From positions 1,054,001-1,118,000 of the forward strand of contig NZ_OCTN01000001.1 in the NCBI RefSeq assembly GCF_900231835.1: a stretch of DNA of 64,000 nucleotides. Direction: 5' to 3'. The position numbers were made by a program, and so were the translations under genes. This stretch comes from Pontivivens marinum. GTDB taxonomy: Bacteria > Pseudomonadota > Alphaproteobacteria > Rhodobacterales > Rhodobacteraceae. This document shows, one piece after another, positions 24,880 to 34,601 of this stretch (position 1 is its first letter; each line of letters begins with the position of its first letter). The notes below the pieces were generated by a model. It was not told the origin of the DNA, ran no database searches, and worked only from the letters and a program-made list of their open reading frames with translations.

Positions 24880-25827
24880 ATGCCGCTAAATGTCATGATG
24901 GTGGTTCAGGACGGGCGCTTGGCCTATGAAGCGCTGCTGGCCACGGCCAGTTTTGTTCCCACGGATGATGTGCGCCTGTGGTTAATGGAACCCCAACCCG
25001 GCCCCAACTGGCCACAGGATCCGCGGGTCGCAAACCCTGAAATTCGGGCGGAACTGCAACGCCACGCGGCTTTGACACCGTTTCACAGCACGCATTTCGG
25101 TGCCTTCTATCCGCATGGGAACAAGATGGAGGCCCTGTCCGCCTTGCCCGAGGAGCAGCCATTTCTGTTCCTCGACACGGATACGCTATTCCTTGGCCCG
25201 CTCCCGAAAATCGACGCTTCGCGCCCTGCGGCCAGCCTGCGGCGTACGGCGACGTGGCCAAAACTGCAACCGGACGGACCCACGCGCGCGGAAATCTGGC
25301 GCAGCCTCTATGACCGATTCGGCCTGACTTTGACCGAGGATACCAATCACCCCTCCGAGGACTGGCAGCGGTTTCCCTATTACAATGCCGGATGGTTCTG
25401 CGGCCCCTGCCCACGCCAATTCGGCGCGCGGTTTGTGGAATATGCGACCGAAATCCACGCAAATCCCGGCCCGGCACTGACAGGACAATCGCTGAACCCG
25501 TGGCTGGATCAGATCGCACTGCCGCTGGTCATCGCATCGCTGGGCGGTGGTCCGCGTGCGATTGCTGGTCTGGACGATACGGCGACCTGCCACTGGCGCA
25601 CGCTGCCGCTAGCCTATGCCCGCGAATCCGATGCCGTGATTGAGCGTCTGACCCAGATCGCGCAGATCAATCGCGTAAAAAAGCTGCTCAAGGGCTACCC
25701 GCCCTTTCACCAGATGCTGTATCGCGGCGGCGGCGCACAGGCGCGGGCCTTGTTTGCGGATGGCCTGCCCGATGATGAGGCAGTGATCCGCAAGCGCCTG
25801 CGCGCCGCCGGTCTGTGGGTGCGTTAG
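24880..25827 (+). CDS. Putative glycosyltransferase
   Basis: A 315-residue protein starting [18 protein letters not shown], with GGGGG nine bases before the ATG. A DTD motif at residues 99-101 ([14 protein letters not shown]) is the metal and nucleotide-sugar site seen in GT-A fold enzymes. Aromatic segments [13 protein letters not shown] and [14 protein letters not shown] resemble GT8-like or uncharacterised GT-A members in Rhodobacterales. No family could be fixed. It stands alone between the tRNA and the HIT gene. The acceptor and donor are unknown. Confidence 0.65.
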   Translation: MPLNVMMVVQDGRLAYEALLATASFVPTDDVRLWLMEPQPGPNWPQDPRVANPEIRAELQRHAALTPFHSTHFGAFYPHGNKMEALSALPEEQPFLFLDTDTLFLGPLPKIDASRPAASLRRTATWPKLQPDGPTRAEIWRSLYDRFGLTLTEDTNHPSEDWQRFPYYNAGWFCGPCPRQFGARFVEYATEIHANPGPALTGQSLNPWLDQIALPLVIASLGGGPRAIAGLDDTATCHWRTLPLAYARESDAVIERLTQIAQINRVKKLLKGYPPFHQMLYRGGGAQARALFADGLPDDEAVIRKRLRAAGLWVR

Positions 25828-25830
25828 GCG

Positions 25831-26217
25831 TTACTGCGCCGCTGGCACGTCAATCATCTCACCCAGATATGTACCGGCAAAAATGTGGATGTGCAGATGC
25901 GGCACCTCCTGATGACCATCAGGGCCGGCATTGGACAGCATCCGGTACCCTGCGCCGGCATCCGGCGTTACGCCCATCTGCTGCGCGACCTTCGCCACGG
26001 TTCGGGTGTAGTCCAGAATCTCGGCATCGCTGGCCTCGGCTGCGAAGTGGTCATAGGTGACATATGGCCCCTTGGGGATCACCAGAACATGCTGCGGGGC
26101 ACGCGGCGAGATATCCTCGAATGCCAGCGAGTGCTCTGTCTCCATCACCGTGCGGTTGGGGATTTCCCCGCGCAGGATCTTGGCGAAAATGTTCTGATCG
26201 TCATAGGCGTAGGCCAT
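25831..26217 (-). CDS. HIT-family nucleotide hydrolase
   Basis: A 128-residue histidine-triad protein. The triad motif is HLHIH at 107-111 in QEVPHLHIHIFAG, and the substrate strand is QHVLVIPKGPY. Hint-type members hydrolyse purine nucleoside phosphoramidates and related adenylates in the cytoplasm. It is convergent with the glycosyltransferase gene (3-base gap) and downstream of, on the same strand as, the GT14-like gene with a 22-base gap, so the two may be cotranscribed. Confidence 0.92.
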   Translation of the reverse strand: MAYAYDDQNIFAKILRGEIPNRTVMETEHSLAFEDISPRAPQHVLVIPKGPYVTYDHFAAEASDAEILDYTRTVAKVAQQMGVTPDAGAGYRMLSNAGPDGHQEVPHLHIHIFAGTYLGEMIDVPAAQ

Positions 26218-26239
26218 GTCGGCTCTCCCAGTGTAAATC

Positions 26240-27811
26240 TTAGTTAAAGGGCATCTCGGCTACAGCCATTTCGCGCCCGTTCTTAAAGGGAATATCGAGG
26301 AAACGCGCAATCTGCTCCCCTGCCAGATCGGCACTGTCATGCAGGTTCAACGTGTAGAAATGTGCAAGGTTCAAATCGCGCAGCGCGTTGCTGTCATCCC
26401 TGAACTGCCGGTCCAGCGTGCGGATCAGCGGCATGCAATCCTCCAACCGCGCCTCGTCAGGCAACAGACCCGCCCGCTTAGCATGGCCCAGCAGATAATC
26501 ATCATCAATGTCTGTGCGCAGCTCCATCACCCGCAGGTTGCACTGATCATCCCGAATATCGCGCAGCGCGTCGATATTTGACGGGTCCAGACAGATCATC
26601 AGGCGTTCCGCGTCGTGATATTCCAGCAGCATCCGCAAAACGGCGCGACGGTGGCGGCCACGCTTGGGGGTTGATGTCTCAATCCCGCCCAGCGCGGGCA
26701 ATGCGCCGGCATCCTCGTCAAAAACATAGCCATGAGCCATGGGACCGCCGGCGCGACGGGCGGCGTTCATGAAGCGCTTGCCGACATGGTATTTCTTGCA
26801 CACCACGACCAGCATTTCGTTCCCGCGCCCGATCTTGCCGCCCCGCTCCCAGAAACGTTCGGTGTAACGGCCCCCGACACGGCCGCGTCGGGTGACATAT
26901 TCAAACAGCGCACCGGCGGTATCCGCCGTTACCATGCGGTCGAAATCCTGCGAGAATAAATCCCGCAGCCGTTCACGCAGGCTCAGCGCATTTTCCGAAA
27001 CCTTGCGCGTGAACAGATGGGGCTGGGTGCGTACCAGATCGTATTGGTCATCATGAAACACCAACGGCAATCCGTAATCCGAAAAGGCGAGGAAGGTCAG
27101 CGTGCGGTTTTCCACCTGCTCACGCGGGACCACATGCATGACGAGGCTCTGAAAATAGGTCTCATCCGGAATCCAGGTGGTGGCGAAAAAGCGCGGTATA
27201 TCCTTGCGAGAGGCCGTCAGCGCCAGCACCTTATCCACCGTACTACGCCGCAGAACGCACCACTGGGACCCGATATAGATCGTCAGACCCTTGGGCGTGC
27301 TCCGCTCCATCCCCAAGGCACGTTGCAGCTTTAGCGCGCCATAGAACAGCGCCTTGCGCGTGCGTTCGTTGAAATAATGGCGATAGCGCAGGCGGTCCTC
27401 TTTGATGCCAGTCTTGATCCAATCGCTCTCATAGAAATCGTTATGCTCAACGAAATCCTTGTCGTTTTCCTCAAGGTAGCGCGCGATATAGGCGCGCGGC
27501 TTGGTCGGCATGCAATCGCCAGAGATAAAGTAGAAATGCGTCGCGTCCGGCCATTTGCTGCGCGCCATTTTCAGCGCGTTCAGCGTGGCCAGAACCAGAC
27601 TCCATTCCCCCCAGCCGCATTTTACACGGTCACAAAAGGCAACATTGGGATCGTCACCCAGTTCCTCGACAATCTGGGACCAGACGGCAGGGGCTGCGCT
27701 TTTATCGACATGAATGGCGATTTTGTCGCCATGTTTTGTCAACATGCGGGCCTGCTGTATCACCCCTTGGGGGTTTTTGTGGCAGAGAAGAATGTACGCG
27801 ATCTGAACCAT
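26240..27811 (-). CDS. GT14-like beta-1,6-GlcNAc transferase with long C-terminal domain
   Basis: A 523-residue protein. The first 280 residues match the core-2/I-branching glycosyltransferase family: IAYILLCHKNPQGVIQQARML at the start, HFYFISGDCMPTKP near residue 92 and IYIGSQWCVLRRSTVDKVL near 190. The remaining 240 residues form the extension often found in Rhodobacterales members (DUF5928-like, from memory). No signal peptide is seen, so it acts in the cytoplasm. It is divergent from a sulfotransferase gene across a 143-bp gap; together they suggest synthesis of a sulfated surface glycan. Confidence 0.82.
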   Translation of the reverse strand: MVQIAYILLCHKNPQGVIQQARMLTKHGDKIAIHVDKSAAPAVWSQIVEELGDDPNVAFCDRVKCGWGEWSLVLATLNALKMARSKWPDATHFYFISGDCMPTKPRAYIARYLEENDKDFVEHNDFYESDWIKTGIKEDRLRYRHYFNERTRKALFYGALKLQRALGMERSTPKGLTIYIGSQWCVLRRSTVDKVLALTASRKDIPRFFATTWIPDETYFQSLVMHVVPREQVENRTLTFLAFSDYGLPLVFHDDQYDLVRTQPHLFTRKVSENALSLRERLRDLFSQDFDRMVTADTAGALFEYVTRRGRVGGRYTERFWERGGKIGRGNEMLVVVCKKYHVGKRFMNAARRAGGPMAHGYVFDEDAGALPALGGIETSTPKRGRHRRAVLRMLLEYHDAERLMICLDPSNIDALRDIRDDQCNLRVMELRTDIDDDYLLGHAKRAGLLPDEARLEDCMPLIRTLDRQFRDDSNALRDLNLAHFYTLNLHDSADLAGEQIARFLDIPFKNGREMAVAEMPFN

Positions 27812-27954
27812 GGCATATCAATGCGTCGAGGTCCGGCGCGGGGCAAGAGTTTTGCGCCCATGACAGCTTTATTGACCCATTTCTTGTGCGTTTTCTTGAC
27901 TTCACGCCCCCCCAAGGGCCAAGGATATAGTTGTATCTGAAATGTGAGGCCAAC

Positions 27955-28755
27955 ATGCCCTTTCCCGGGACCTGGATGACCGAGAGTCAATCGATGATCT
28001 ACCGCGTCGTGCCGAAATGCGCGTGCTCAACAGTGGGACAGATCATGTATTACGCCGATCACGGCGAATATTTCGATGGCGACATTCATGATGCAAAAAC
28101 CGGTATTCACAAATGGGCGCTGGAACACAGCCAACCCCTGCTAGAGGCCGCCGTAACGGGGCGTGAGCTGTATACATTTACCGCCGTGCGCAATCCGTAT
28201 ACCCGCATCCTCAGCTCGTTCTTTGATAAAATCGCGGGCATTCAGCGCAACGGAAAACGCTATCGCGGCAATCTGGTGCCAATGCTGACCAAACGGTACG
28301 GCGTGGAGGTCGAGGGCGACTTTGACCAAATTCAAAGCTTCCGCCGGTTCTTGCTGTTCGTGCGCGACACCATCCGGTTTCGCAAACCGATGGACCCCGA
28401 TATCCACTGGTCGGCCTGTTCGGGCCATGTCTCGACCCTGGTGCGCAATGGCGGGCGATACGATCACATCTTCCCGACGGAACGGTTCAATGACGGGATG
28501 AAGCACGTCCTCGCCAATGTTGAAACGCGCCACGCCGTGGATGTGGACACCATGCCCCGTTTTAACGAGAGCGCAGGCCACGGGCCAAAACAGCAATTCC
28601 CGATCGAGGATTATTTCGACGATCTTTCGAACTTCATGATGCTTGAAATCTATCGTCGCGATTTCAATCTGTTCAAATATGCCAAAGAGCCAAACCGGAA
28701 CCCTCCGGCAAAGGAGATTGACCTCGATGAGGTTCATGCGCGCCTCACGAAGTGA
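27955..28755 (+). CDS. Sulfotransferase family 2-like protein
   Basis: A 266-residue PAPS-dependent sulfotransferase-like protein. The 5'-phosphosulfate loop is YRVVPKCACSTVGQIM near residue 15, with a Lys-Cys-Ala-Cys-Ser pattern, and the 3'-phosphate motif is FTAVRNPYTRILSSFFDK near 75. Such enzymes add sulfate to carbohydrates. The ATG at 27955 has GAGG 6 bases upstream; a TTG further up in the same frame is less likely. Divergent from the GT14-like gene; the following dehydratase gene starts inside its 3' end. Confidence 0.85.
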   Translation: MPFPGTWMTESQSMIYRVVPKCACSTVGQIMYYADHGEYFDGDIHDAKTGIHKWALEHSQPLLEAAVTGRELYTFTAVRNPYTRILSSFFDKIAGIQRNGKRYRGNLVPMLTKRYGVEVEGDFDQIQSFRRFLLFVRDTIRFRKPMDPDIHWSACSGHVSTLVRNGGRYDHIFPTERFNDGMKHVLANVETRHAVDVDTMPRFNESAGHGPKQQFPIEDYFDDLSNFMMLEIYRRDFNLFKYAKEPNRNPPAKEIDLDEVHARLTK

Positions 28756-29743
28756 GCAGACACTGCCCGATCTGAACGAAATCGACGCCGCGCGCAAACG
28801 GCTGCGCGGACGTATTGTGGCAACCCCGATCCTGCCCCTGACCACCGACCGGCTGACAGACGCGCTGCCCGATGGCGCCAGCGTCTATATGAAGATGGAA
28901 TTGTTCCAGCAGGCCGGCAGCTTTAAATCCCGCGGCGTTTTGCTGGGCATCGATGCGATGACCCCCGAACAGCGCGCCGCCGGCGTGATTGCGTCGTCAG
29001 GCGGAAATCACGCGCTGGCCGTTGCATGGGCTGCCAATGCCGCCGGCATCGACGCGCTGATTATCATGCCAGAGGCAGCAGACCCCCAAACCGTAGAACG
29101 TGTTGCCGCCATGGGCGCCACGATCCAACGCACACCGGGCAGCGCCACAAATCTGGCTCTGCTGGACGAAATGACCGCCCAGACCGGCCGCACGAAACTG
29201 CACCCGTTCGAGGCCCCGCATATGTTACTGGGTGCCGCGACCTGTGGCTATGAAATCGTCTGCGCTCATCCTGATCTGGACGCGATGATCGTGCCCGTTG
29301 GCGGCGGTGGTCTGCTGGCCGGCATTTCGCGCGCGGTCAAACTGTTCTCACCCGCCTGTCAGGTCATCGGGGTGGAGCCGGACGGCGCTGCCGGAATGAC
29401 CCGCTCGGTTGAGGTCGGCAGTCCCCAAACCCTCAGCGAGGTAAACACCGTCGCCGTCAGTCTGGCCGCGTCCCGTGCCGAGCCGCTGACCTTCTCTGCG
29501 GTAAAGGCCCATGTGGACCGCATGATCACCCTGCCAGACAGCGCGTTGATCGAGGCAATGCGCCGCATGAACAGGGACCTGTCACTGATGGTTGAACCGG
29601 CCTGCGCCGCGTCCTTTGCCGCGCTAACCGGCCCACTGCGCGATGAATTGGCGGGCAAACGTGTGGGCATTATTGCCTGCGGATCAAATATCGGGCGCGT
29701 TGGTTATAGCCGGATCATAGAAGCAGCAGATGCCGCGACCTGA
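28727..29743 (+). CDS. Threonine/serine dehydratase-like PLP enzyme
   Basis: A 338-residue fold-type II PLP enzyme. The PLP lysine is Lys67 in AGSFKSRG, the substrate loop is SSGGNHALA near 93 and the phosphate-binding loop is GGGGLLAG near 190. There is no C-terminal ACT domain, so it is the catabolic or promiscuous type (threonine dehydratase, serine dehydratase or racemase). The ATG at 28727 follows AAGGAG at 28711; this makes a 29-base overlap with the sulfotransferase gene. A second ATG nine bases later is possible. Confidence 0.88.
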   Translation: MRFMRASRSEQTLPDLNEIDAARKRLRGRIVATPILPLTTDRLTDALPDGASVYMKMELFQQAGSFKSRGVLLGIDAMTPEQRAAGVIASSGGNHALAVAWAANAAGIDALIIMPEAADPQTVERVAAMGATIQRTPGSATNLALLDEMTAQTGRTKLHPFEAPHMLLGAATCGYEIVCAHPDLDAMIVPVGGGGLLAGISRAVKLFSPACQVIGVEPDGAAGMTRSVEVGSPQTLSEVNTVAVSLAASRAEPLTFSAVKAHVDRMITLPDSALIEAMRRMNRDLSLMVEPACAASFAALTGPLRDELAGKRVGIIACGSNIGRVGYSRIIEAADAAT

Positions 29744-29784
29744 TTTGCATTAAAATTTCATAATTTCAGGCTTACATTTTTTTA

Positions 29785-29802
29785 GTTCAGTCCATACTGA
29801 AC
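29785..29802. promoter_or_regulatory. Operator of the GbsR/MarR-like regulator
   Basis: GTTCAGT-CCAT-ACTGAAC is a perfect 7+7 inverted repeat with a 4-bp spacer. It ends 4 bp before the ATG of the regulator that heads the RND efflux operon. Binding here would block transcription or initiation, so autorepression of the whole operon is likely. Confidence 0.7.
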
Positions 29803-29806
29803 AGAC

Positions 29807-30265
29807 ATGAGCACAAAACCCGATCCTCGCACGGCCTTCATTAAGCATTTCAGTGAGTTCATAACCGATGCGGGGATGAGCCCTATTGCAAGACGCATTT
29901 TTGCGACCCTGCATTACGATGGGACGGTCAGATCGTTGAATTCCTTGGCGCAGGAACTATCCGTCAGCCGCGCCAGTATTTCGACCAATGCGCGTAAGCT
30001 CATCGAGATGGGGTTTTTGGAGCATCTGCGCCAAACTGGTGATCGGCAGGATTACTATAAAATCCACGACGATGCTTTTTCATCTCTGCTCTCGAAAATT
30101 CATCAGCATTTGTCACAGATGACGGAGCTTTTGCACTATATCGAGAAAAACCAGACCGATGCTGCGCGCATTTCGCGGTTGAAACACTTTGTTGACTTCC
30201 ATGTCGCGTTAACCCAAGTCATACACGACTTTACAGACCGCAAGTCTCTTAACGACGGACCCTAA
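29807..30265 (+). CDS. GbsR/MarR-family regulator
   Basis: A 152-residue winged-helix protein. Residues 20-80 hold the helix-turn-helix and wing (GTVRSLNSLAQELSVSRASISTNARKLIEMGFLEHL, then RQDYYKI), as in GbsR-like members of the MarR superfamily. A helical C-terminus probably mediates dimerisation. It is the first gene of an operon with a membrane fusion protein (2-base gap) and an RND pump, and a perfect palindrome sits just before its start. The sampled G+C is about 40 %, far below the pump genes, which hints at a separate origin for the regulator. Confidence 0.85.
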   Translation: MSTKPDPRTAFIKHFSEFITDAGMSPIARRIFATLHYDGTVRSLNSLAQELSVSRASISTNARKLIEMGFLEHLRQTGDRQDYYKIHDDAFSSLLSKIHQHLSQMTELLHYIEKNQTDAARISRLKHFVDFHVALTQVIHDFTDRKSLNDGP

Positions 30266-30267
30266 AA

Positions 30268-31413
30268 ATGACGCACCCCAATTCGACCGAAAACGGCACG
30301 CCGCTCGCATTTGACGATACGCGTCGGTCGGGGGTTTCAGGCTGGCTTGCCGTGTTGCTAACACTGGCCCTAATCGCATGGATGGGCAGCGGTTACATCT
30401 ACCCCACGCCCAGCGCGCCTGAGGAAGAACCACGGCAGGATGGCCGCCGCGCCGCCACCGTCGCAACCCGTCATTCCATGGCAGAACAGATCTCGCAATT
30501 CTTCGTGGCTGAGGGGCAGGCCCTGCCCGACCGTGAAACCATGTTGCGGGCCGAAACCTCGGGCGAGATCGAATCGCTCAGCGTGAACAAGGGCGAAATT
30601 CTTGAACGTGGCGTAGAAATTGCCCGCATCGCCCCCGCCGAACGCTCCGCCCAATTGGCCCAAGCCACGGCGGAGATTGAGCGTGCCCAGCGCGAGGTTG
30701 CAAATGCCCAATCCCTGCTGGAACGCGGCGTTGCCACACAGGACCGCGTGACCGATGCGAATGCCGCGCTGGCCACCGCACAGGCGCAACTGGCGACGGT
30801 GGAACAGGGCTTGGAAAACACCATCATCCGCGCCCCCTTTGCCGGCCTGCTGGATGATCTGAGCATCGACCCCGGCGAATATGTTCAGGCCGGCACGGAG
30901 GTTGGCCGCATCATCGACACCGATCCCCTAACGATTGAGGTTCAGGTCCCCCAACAGGCCGTGTCCACCATCCACGCGGGACAGGTCGCGACCGTAAACT
31001 TCATCACCGGCGAAACACGCGAGGGCACCGTGGCCTATGTTTCGGGCAGCGCGAATGCGCAGACCCGCACCTTCCGCGCCGAGGTTGAGGTGCCAAACCC
31101 CGATGGCGCGATCCCTGCCGGCGTTTCGGCGCAAATCCGCGTTCCGGTCGGCACCGCCACCGCACATTTCGTCAGCCCCGCCATTCTGGCACTGGGAACC
31201 GACGGCACATTGGGCATCAAAACGCTGGAGGACGGCAATATCGTCGGCTTCGCTCCGGTGGAAATTGTACGCGCCCAAACCGATGGCATCTGGATTTCCG
31301 GCCTGCCCGACAGCGCGACAATCATCACTATCGGACAGGGCTTTGTCAGCGCGGGTGAGGTGGTTGACCCACGGGATGAGGCCGCAATCGCCGCGCAGGA
31401 TGCAGCCCAATGA
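30268..31413 (+). CDS. RND efflux membrane fusion protein
   Basis: A 381-residue periplasmic adaptor. An N-terminal anchor lies at about residues 22-42 (SGWLAVLLTLALIAWMGSGYIYPTP). Then come a barrel-sandwich segment (RAETSGEIESLSVNKGEILERG), an alpha-hairpin of Ala/Gln/Glu-rich coiled coil (about 120-175), the second lipoyl half (IIRAPFAGLLDDLSIDPGEYVQAG) and a beta-barrel. It links the inner-membrane pump to an outer-membrane channel, which is not encoded in this operon. The 3' end overlaps the pump start by 4 bases. Confidence 0.93.
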   Translation: MTHPNSTENGTPLAFDDTRRSGVSGWLAVLLTLALIAWMGSGYIYPTPSAPEEEPRQDGRRAATVATRHSMAEQISQFFVAEGQALPDRETMLRAETSGEIESLSVNKGEILERGVEIARIAPAERSAQLAQATAEIERAQREVANAQSLLERGVATQDRVTDANAALATAQAQLATVEQGLENTIIRAPFAGLLDDLSIDPGEYVQAGTEVGRIIDTDPLTIEVQVPQQAVSTIHAGQVATVNFITGETREGTVAYVSGSANAQTRTFRAEVEVPNPDGAIPAGVSAQIRVPVGTATAHFVSPAILALGTDGTLGIKTLEDGNIVGFAPVEIVRAQTDGIWISGLPDSATIITIGQGFVSAGEVVDPRDEAAIAAQDAAQ

Positions 31414-34400
31414 ACGGCCTGATTTCCGCCGCCTTCGGGCGGGCGCGTGTCGTTGCTCTGATGCTGATCTTCATCCTGACGGTCGGCTCCATCGGCTATA
31501 TCTCGATCCCCAAGGAATCCTCGCCAGAGGTTGCCATCCCCATCATCTATGTCGTCACCACGCTGGAGGGGATCAGCCCCGAGGATAGCGAACGCCTGCT
31601 GGTCGAACCGCTGGAAAGCGAGCTTGCCTCAATCGAGGGGCTTCAGGAAATGAGCGGCAGCGCGGCTGAGGGGTATGCCTCCGTCACCATGGAATTCGAC
31701 CCCGGCTTCGACGCGGATGAGGCAATGGCAAAGGTGCGTGAGGCCGTAGACCGCGCCGCCACCGAATTGCCCGAGGACGCATCCGAGCCCAGCGTGAACG
31801 AGGTCAACACCTCGCTATTCCCGATCCTGACAACCATCCTGTCCGGCCCCGTCCCCGAACGCACCCTGATCCGTATTGCCGAGGAGCTGCGCGACGATAT
31901 GGAGGCACTAGAGGGCGTGCTGGAGGTCGATATCGGCGGCACGCGAGAGGAACTGCTGGAGGTCGTAATCGACCCCACCGTGTTCGAAACCTATGATCTG
32001 ACATTCGAGGAACTGATCGGCCAGATCAGCCGCAATAACCGCCTGATCGCAGCAGGCGCAATCGACACAGGTGCCGGTCGGCTGGTGCTAAAGGTTCCGG
32101 GCCTGATCGAGGATATCGACGATGTGATGAGCATGCCGGTCAAGGTTAGCGGCACCACCGTCGTCACATTTGCCGACATCGCCACCGTGCGCCGCACCTA
32201 CCGCGACCCTGACAGCTTTGCCCGTATTGACGGCCAGCCCGCATTGGCGCTGGAGGTCAAGAAACGGGTCGGCTCGAATATCATCGAGACTGTGGCACAG
32301 GTAAAGGATGTCATCGAACGCGCCAGCCGCGACTGGCCGGATACCGTCCAGATCGAATATATGCAGGACGAGAGCGAGCAGGTGCAGGACATGCTGGGCG
32401 ATCTGGAAAACAACGTGATCGCCGCCGTGGTGCTGGTGATGATTGTGATCCTGTTCGCATTGGGCATCCGCACCTCGATCCTTGTCGGACTGTCCATTCC
32501 GGGGGCTTTCCTTGCCGGTGTGGCGGTGCTGTGGATCATGGGCTTTACCATGAATATCGTGGTGCTGTTCTCACTGATCCTGGTGGTCGGCATGCTGGTG
32601 GATGGTGCCATCGTCACGACCGAACTGGCGGACAGGCGATTGCTGTCCGGCGATACCCCGCGACAGGCCTATGCCCACGCGGCGCAGCGTATGGCGTGGC
32701 CGATCATAGCATCGACCGCCACAACGCTCAGCGTGTTTTTCCCATTGCTGTTTTGGGAGGGGACCGTGGGCGAGTTCATGAAATTCCTGCCCATCACGGT
32801 CATCATCACCCTAGGCGCATCTTTGTTCATGGCGCTGATCTTCATCCCCGTTCTGGGCGGTATGATCGGCAAGGCGCAGCCGCAAACGGCCAAGCAGCGC
32901 AGCCAACTTGCCGCCGCGGAATCCGGTGATCCACGCCATATGACCGGTAGTGCCGGCACCTATGTGCGGGCGCTGGAATGGGCGATCCTGCGACCGGGCC
33001 GCACGTTGATCTTTGCCCTGCTGGCGCTGGTTGCATCCTTTGTTGCCTATGGTCAATTCGGCACCGGTGTCTCTTTCTTCCCCTCGGTTGAGCCTGACTT
33101 CGCGCAGGTTCAAATCCGGTCCCGCGACAACTTCTCGATCTATGAACGCGACGCACTGGTCCGTCAGGTTGAGGATCGCCTGCTGACCTTTGATGAGATT
33201 CAAAGCGTCTATGCCCGCTCCACCCTTGGCGGCGGTCAAACGGGTGAGGACGTGATCGGCACGATCCAGCTGGAATTCACCGAATGGGATACCCGCCGCA
33301 CGGCTGAGGAAATAGGCGAGGATATCCGCGCCTCGGTTGCCGATATCGCCGGCGTGGACGTGCAATATGCCGTGCAGGAGGGCGGACCCGGTGCCGGCAA
33401 ACCGATCTCGCTAGAGGTGCTGTCGCGCAACGGGCAGGAACAACAGGCTGCTGTTGCGATGATCCGCGCTGCCATGGATCAGGTCGGCGGCTTTACCGAC
33501 GTGACCGATGATCGCCCCCTGCCCGGCGTGGAATGGCAGCTGGATGTAAACAGGGCCGAGGCCGCACGCTTTGGCGCTGACATCACCCTGCTGGGCCAGG
33601 CGGTTCAACTGCTGACCAACGGCATTCAGGTCGCGGATTACCGCCCCGATGACGCCGAGGGTGAGGTCGATATCCGCGTCCGCTTCCCCGCCACCGAACG
33701 CACGCTTGAGGAGCTGGAAAGCCTGCGCATCCCCACCGCCGCAGGGCTGATCCCCGTCAGCAACTTTGTGGAATTCGTGCCCGCACCGCGCACCGGCACC
33801 ATCCACCGTATCGACCAGCGGCGGGTGATTACCATCGCGGCCGATATCGCACCGGGCCTGCTGGCCAATGATCAGGTGATCGCGCTACAGGCGGCGATCA
33901 GCAGGCTGGACCTGCCCGCCTCGGTCGAGACGGTGTTCAGTGGTGAGGCCGAGGAACAGGCAGATGCCATGATCTTCCTCGTCGGTGCGTTTGTTGCCGC
34001 ACTTGGTGCGATGTTCATGATCCTCGTGACACAATTCAACAGCCTGTATCAGGCCTTCATTGTAATGAGCGCGATCGTCTTTTCCATCGCCGGCGTTCTG
34101 CTGGGCCTGCTGATCACGGGCCGGCCCTTTGGCGTGGTGATGGGCGGTATCGGCGTGATCGCGCTGGCCGGTATTGTGGTGAACAACAATATCGTTCTGA
34201 TCGATACCTATAATGACCTGAGGAAGGAGGGCCAATCCGCACGCGAGGCCCTGCTGCGCACCGGAGCACAGCGTTTGCGGCCGGTTGTCCTGACCTCCCT
34301 AACCACCGCGCTGGGGCTGATGCCGATGGTGATCGGGGTGAACATCAACTTCTTTGACCGCTCGATCGTGTTCGGCGCACCGTCGACCCAATGGTGGACC

Positions 34401-34547
34401 GAGCTTTCCTCCGCCATCGCCGGCGGTCTGGTCTTTGCCACGGTGCTGACGCTGATCGTAACGCCTGCCATGTTGATGCTGGGGGTAAAGCTGTCGGAAC
34501 GTCGCGACCGCCGCCGCGCACGACGGGCCGCTGCCGCCACCACATAA
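31410..34547 (+). CDS. RND-family multidrug efflux pump (HAE1/AcrB-like)
   Basis: A 1045-residue inner-membrane proton antiporter with the usual two repeats: TM1, a large periplasmic loop, TM2-6, then TM7, a second loop and TM8-12. The TM4 charged pair is in LILVVGMLVDGAIVTTELADRRL, and the TM10 lysine is not examined in detail. Strong sequence markers are SIPKESSPEVAIPIIYV after TM1 and GIVVNNNIVLIDTYNDL in TM10. The pump exports hydrophobic drugs or toxic metabolites with the adaptor at 30268. The GbsR/MarR-like regulator probably controls it. The substrate is unknown. Confidence 0.95.
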   Translation: MNGLISAAFGRARVVALMLIFILTVGSIGYISIPKESSPEVAIPIIYVVTTLEGISPEDSERLLVEPLESELASIEGLQEMSGSAAEGYASVTMEFDPGFDADEAMAKVREAVDRAATELPEDASEPSVNEVNTSLFPILTTILSGPVPERTLIRIAEELRDDMEALEGVLEVDIGGTREELLEVVIDPTVFETYDLTFEELIGQISRNNRLIAAGAIDTGAGRLVLKVPGLIEDIDDVMSMPVKVSGTTVVTFADIATVRRTYRDPDSFARIDGQPALALEVKKRVGSNIIETVAQVKDVIERASRDWPDTVQIEYMQDESEQVQDMLGDLENNVIAAVVLVMIVILFALGIRTSILVGLSIPGAFLAGVAVLWIMGFTMNIVVLFSLILVVGMLVDGAIVTTELADRRLLSGDTPRQAYAHAAQRMAWPIIASTATTLSVFFPLLFWEGTVGEFMKFLPITVIITLGASLFMALIFIPVLGGMIGKAQPQTAKQRSQLAAAESGDPRHMTGSAGTYVRALEWAILRPGRTLIFALLALVASFVAYGQFGTGVSFFPSVEPDFAQVQIRSRDNFSIYERDALVRQVEDRLLTFDEIQSVYARSTLGGGQTGEDVIGTIQLEFTEWDTRRTAEEIGEDIRASVADIAGVDVQYAVQEGGPGAGKPISLEVLSRNGQEQQAAVAMIRAAMDQVGGFTDVTDDRPLPGVEWQLDVNRAEAARFGADITLLGQAVQLLTNGIQVADYRPDDAEGEVDIRVRFPATERTLEELESLRIPTAAGLIPVSNFVEFVPAPRTGTIHRIDQRRVITIAADIAPGLLANDQVIALQAAISRLDLPASVETVFSGEAEEQADAMIFLVGAFVAALGAMFMILVTQFNSLYQAFIVMSAIVFSIAGVLLGLLITGRPFGVVMGGIGVIALAGIVVNNNIVLIDTYNDLRKEGQSAREALLRTGAQRLRPVVLTSLTTALGLMPMVIGVNINFFDRSIVFGAPSTQWWTELSSAIAGGLVFATVLTLIVTPAMLMLGVKLSERRDRRRARRAAAATT

Positions 34548-34577
34548 AAAAGCCCCGCCGGATGCGTCCGACGGGGC
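34546..34577 (-). terminator. Rho-independent terminator of the PfkB kinase operon
   Basis: An 11-bp stem with one mismatch (GCCCCG...CGGGGC, 34552-34577) and a TGCG loop is followed on the minus strand by six T residues (34551-34546), ending the nth-kinase transcript. The T-run overlaps the stop codon of the RND pump gene on the other strand; the stem may also limit readthrough from that side. Confidence 0.9.
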
Positions 34578-34601
34578 CAATCTCACAAAACCAACGCGCC
34601 C

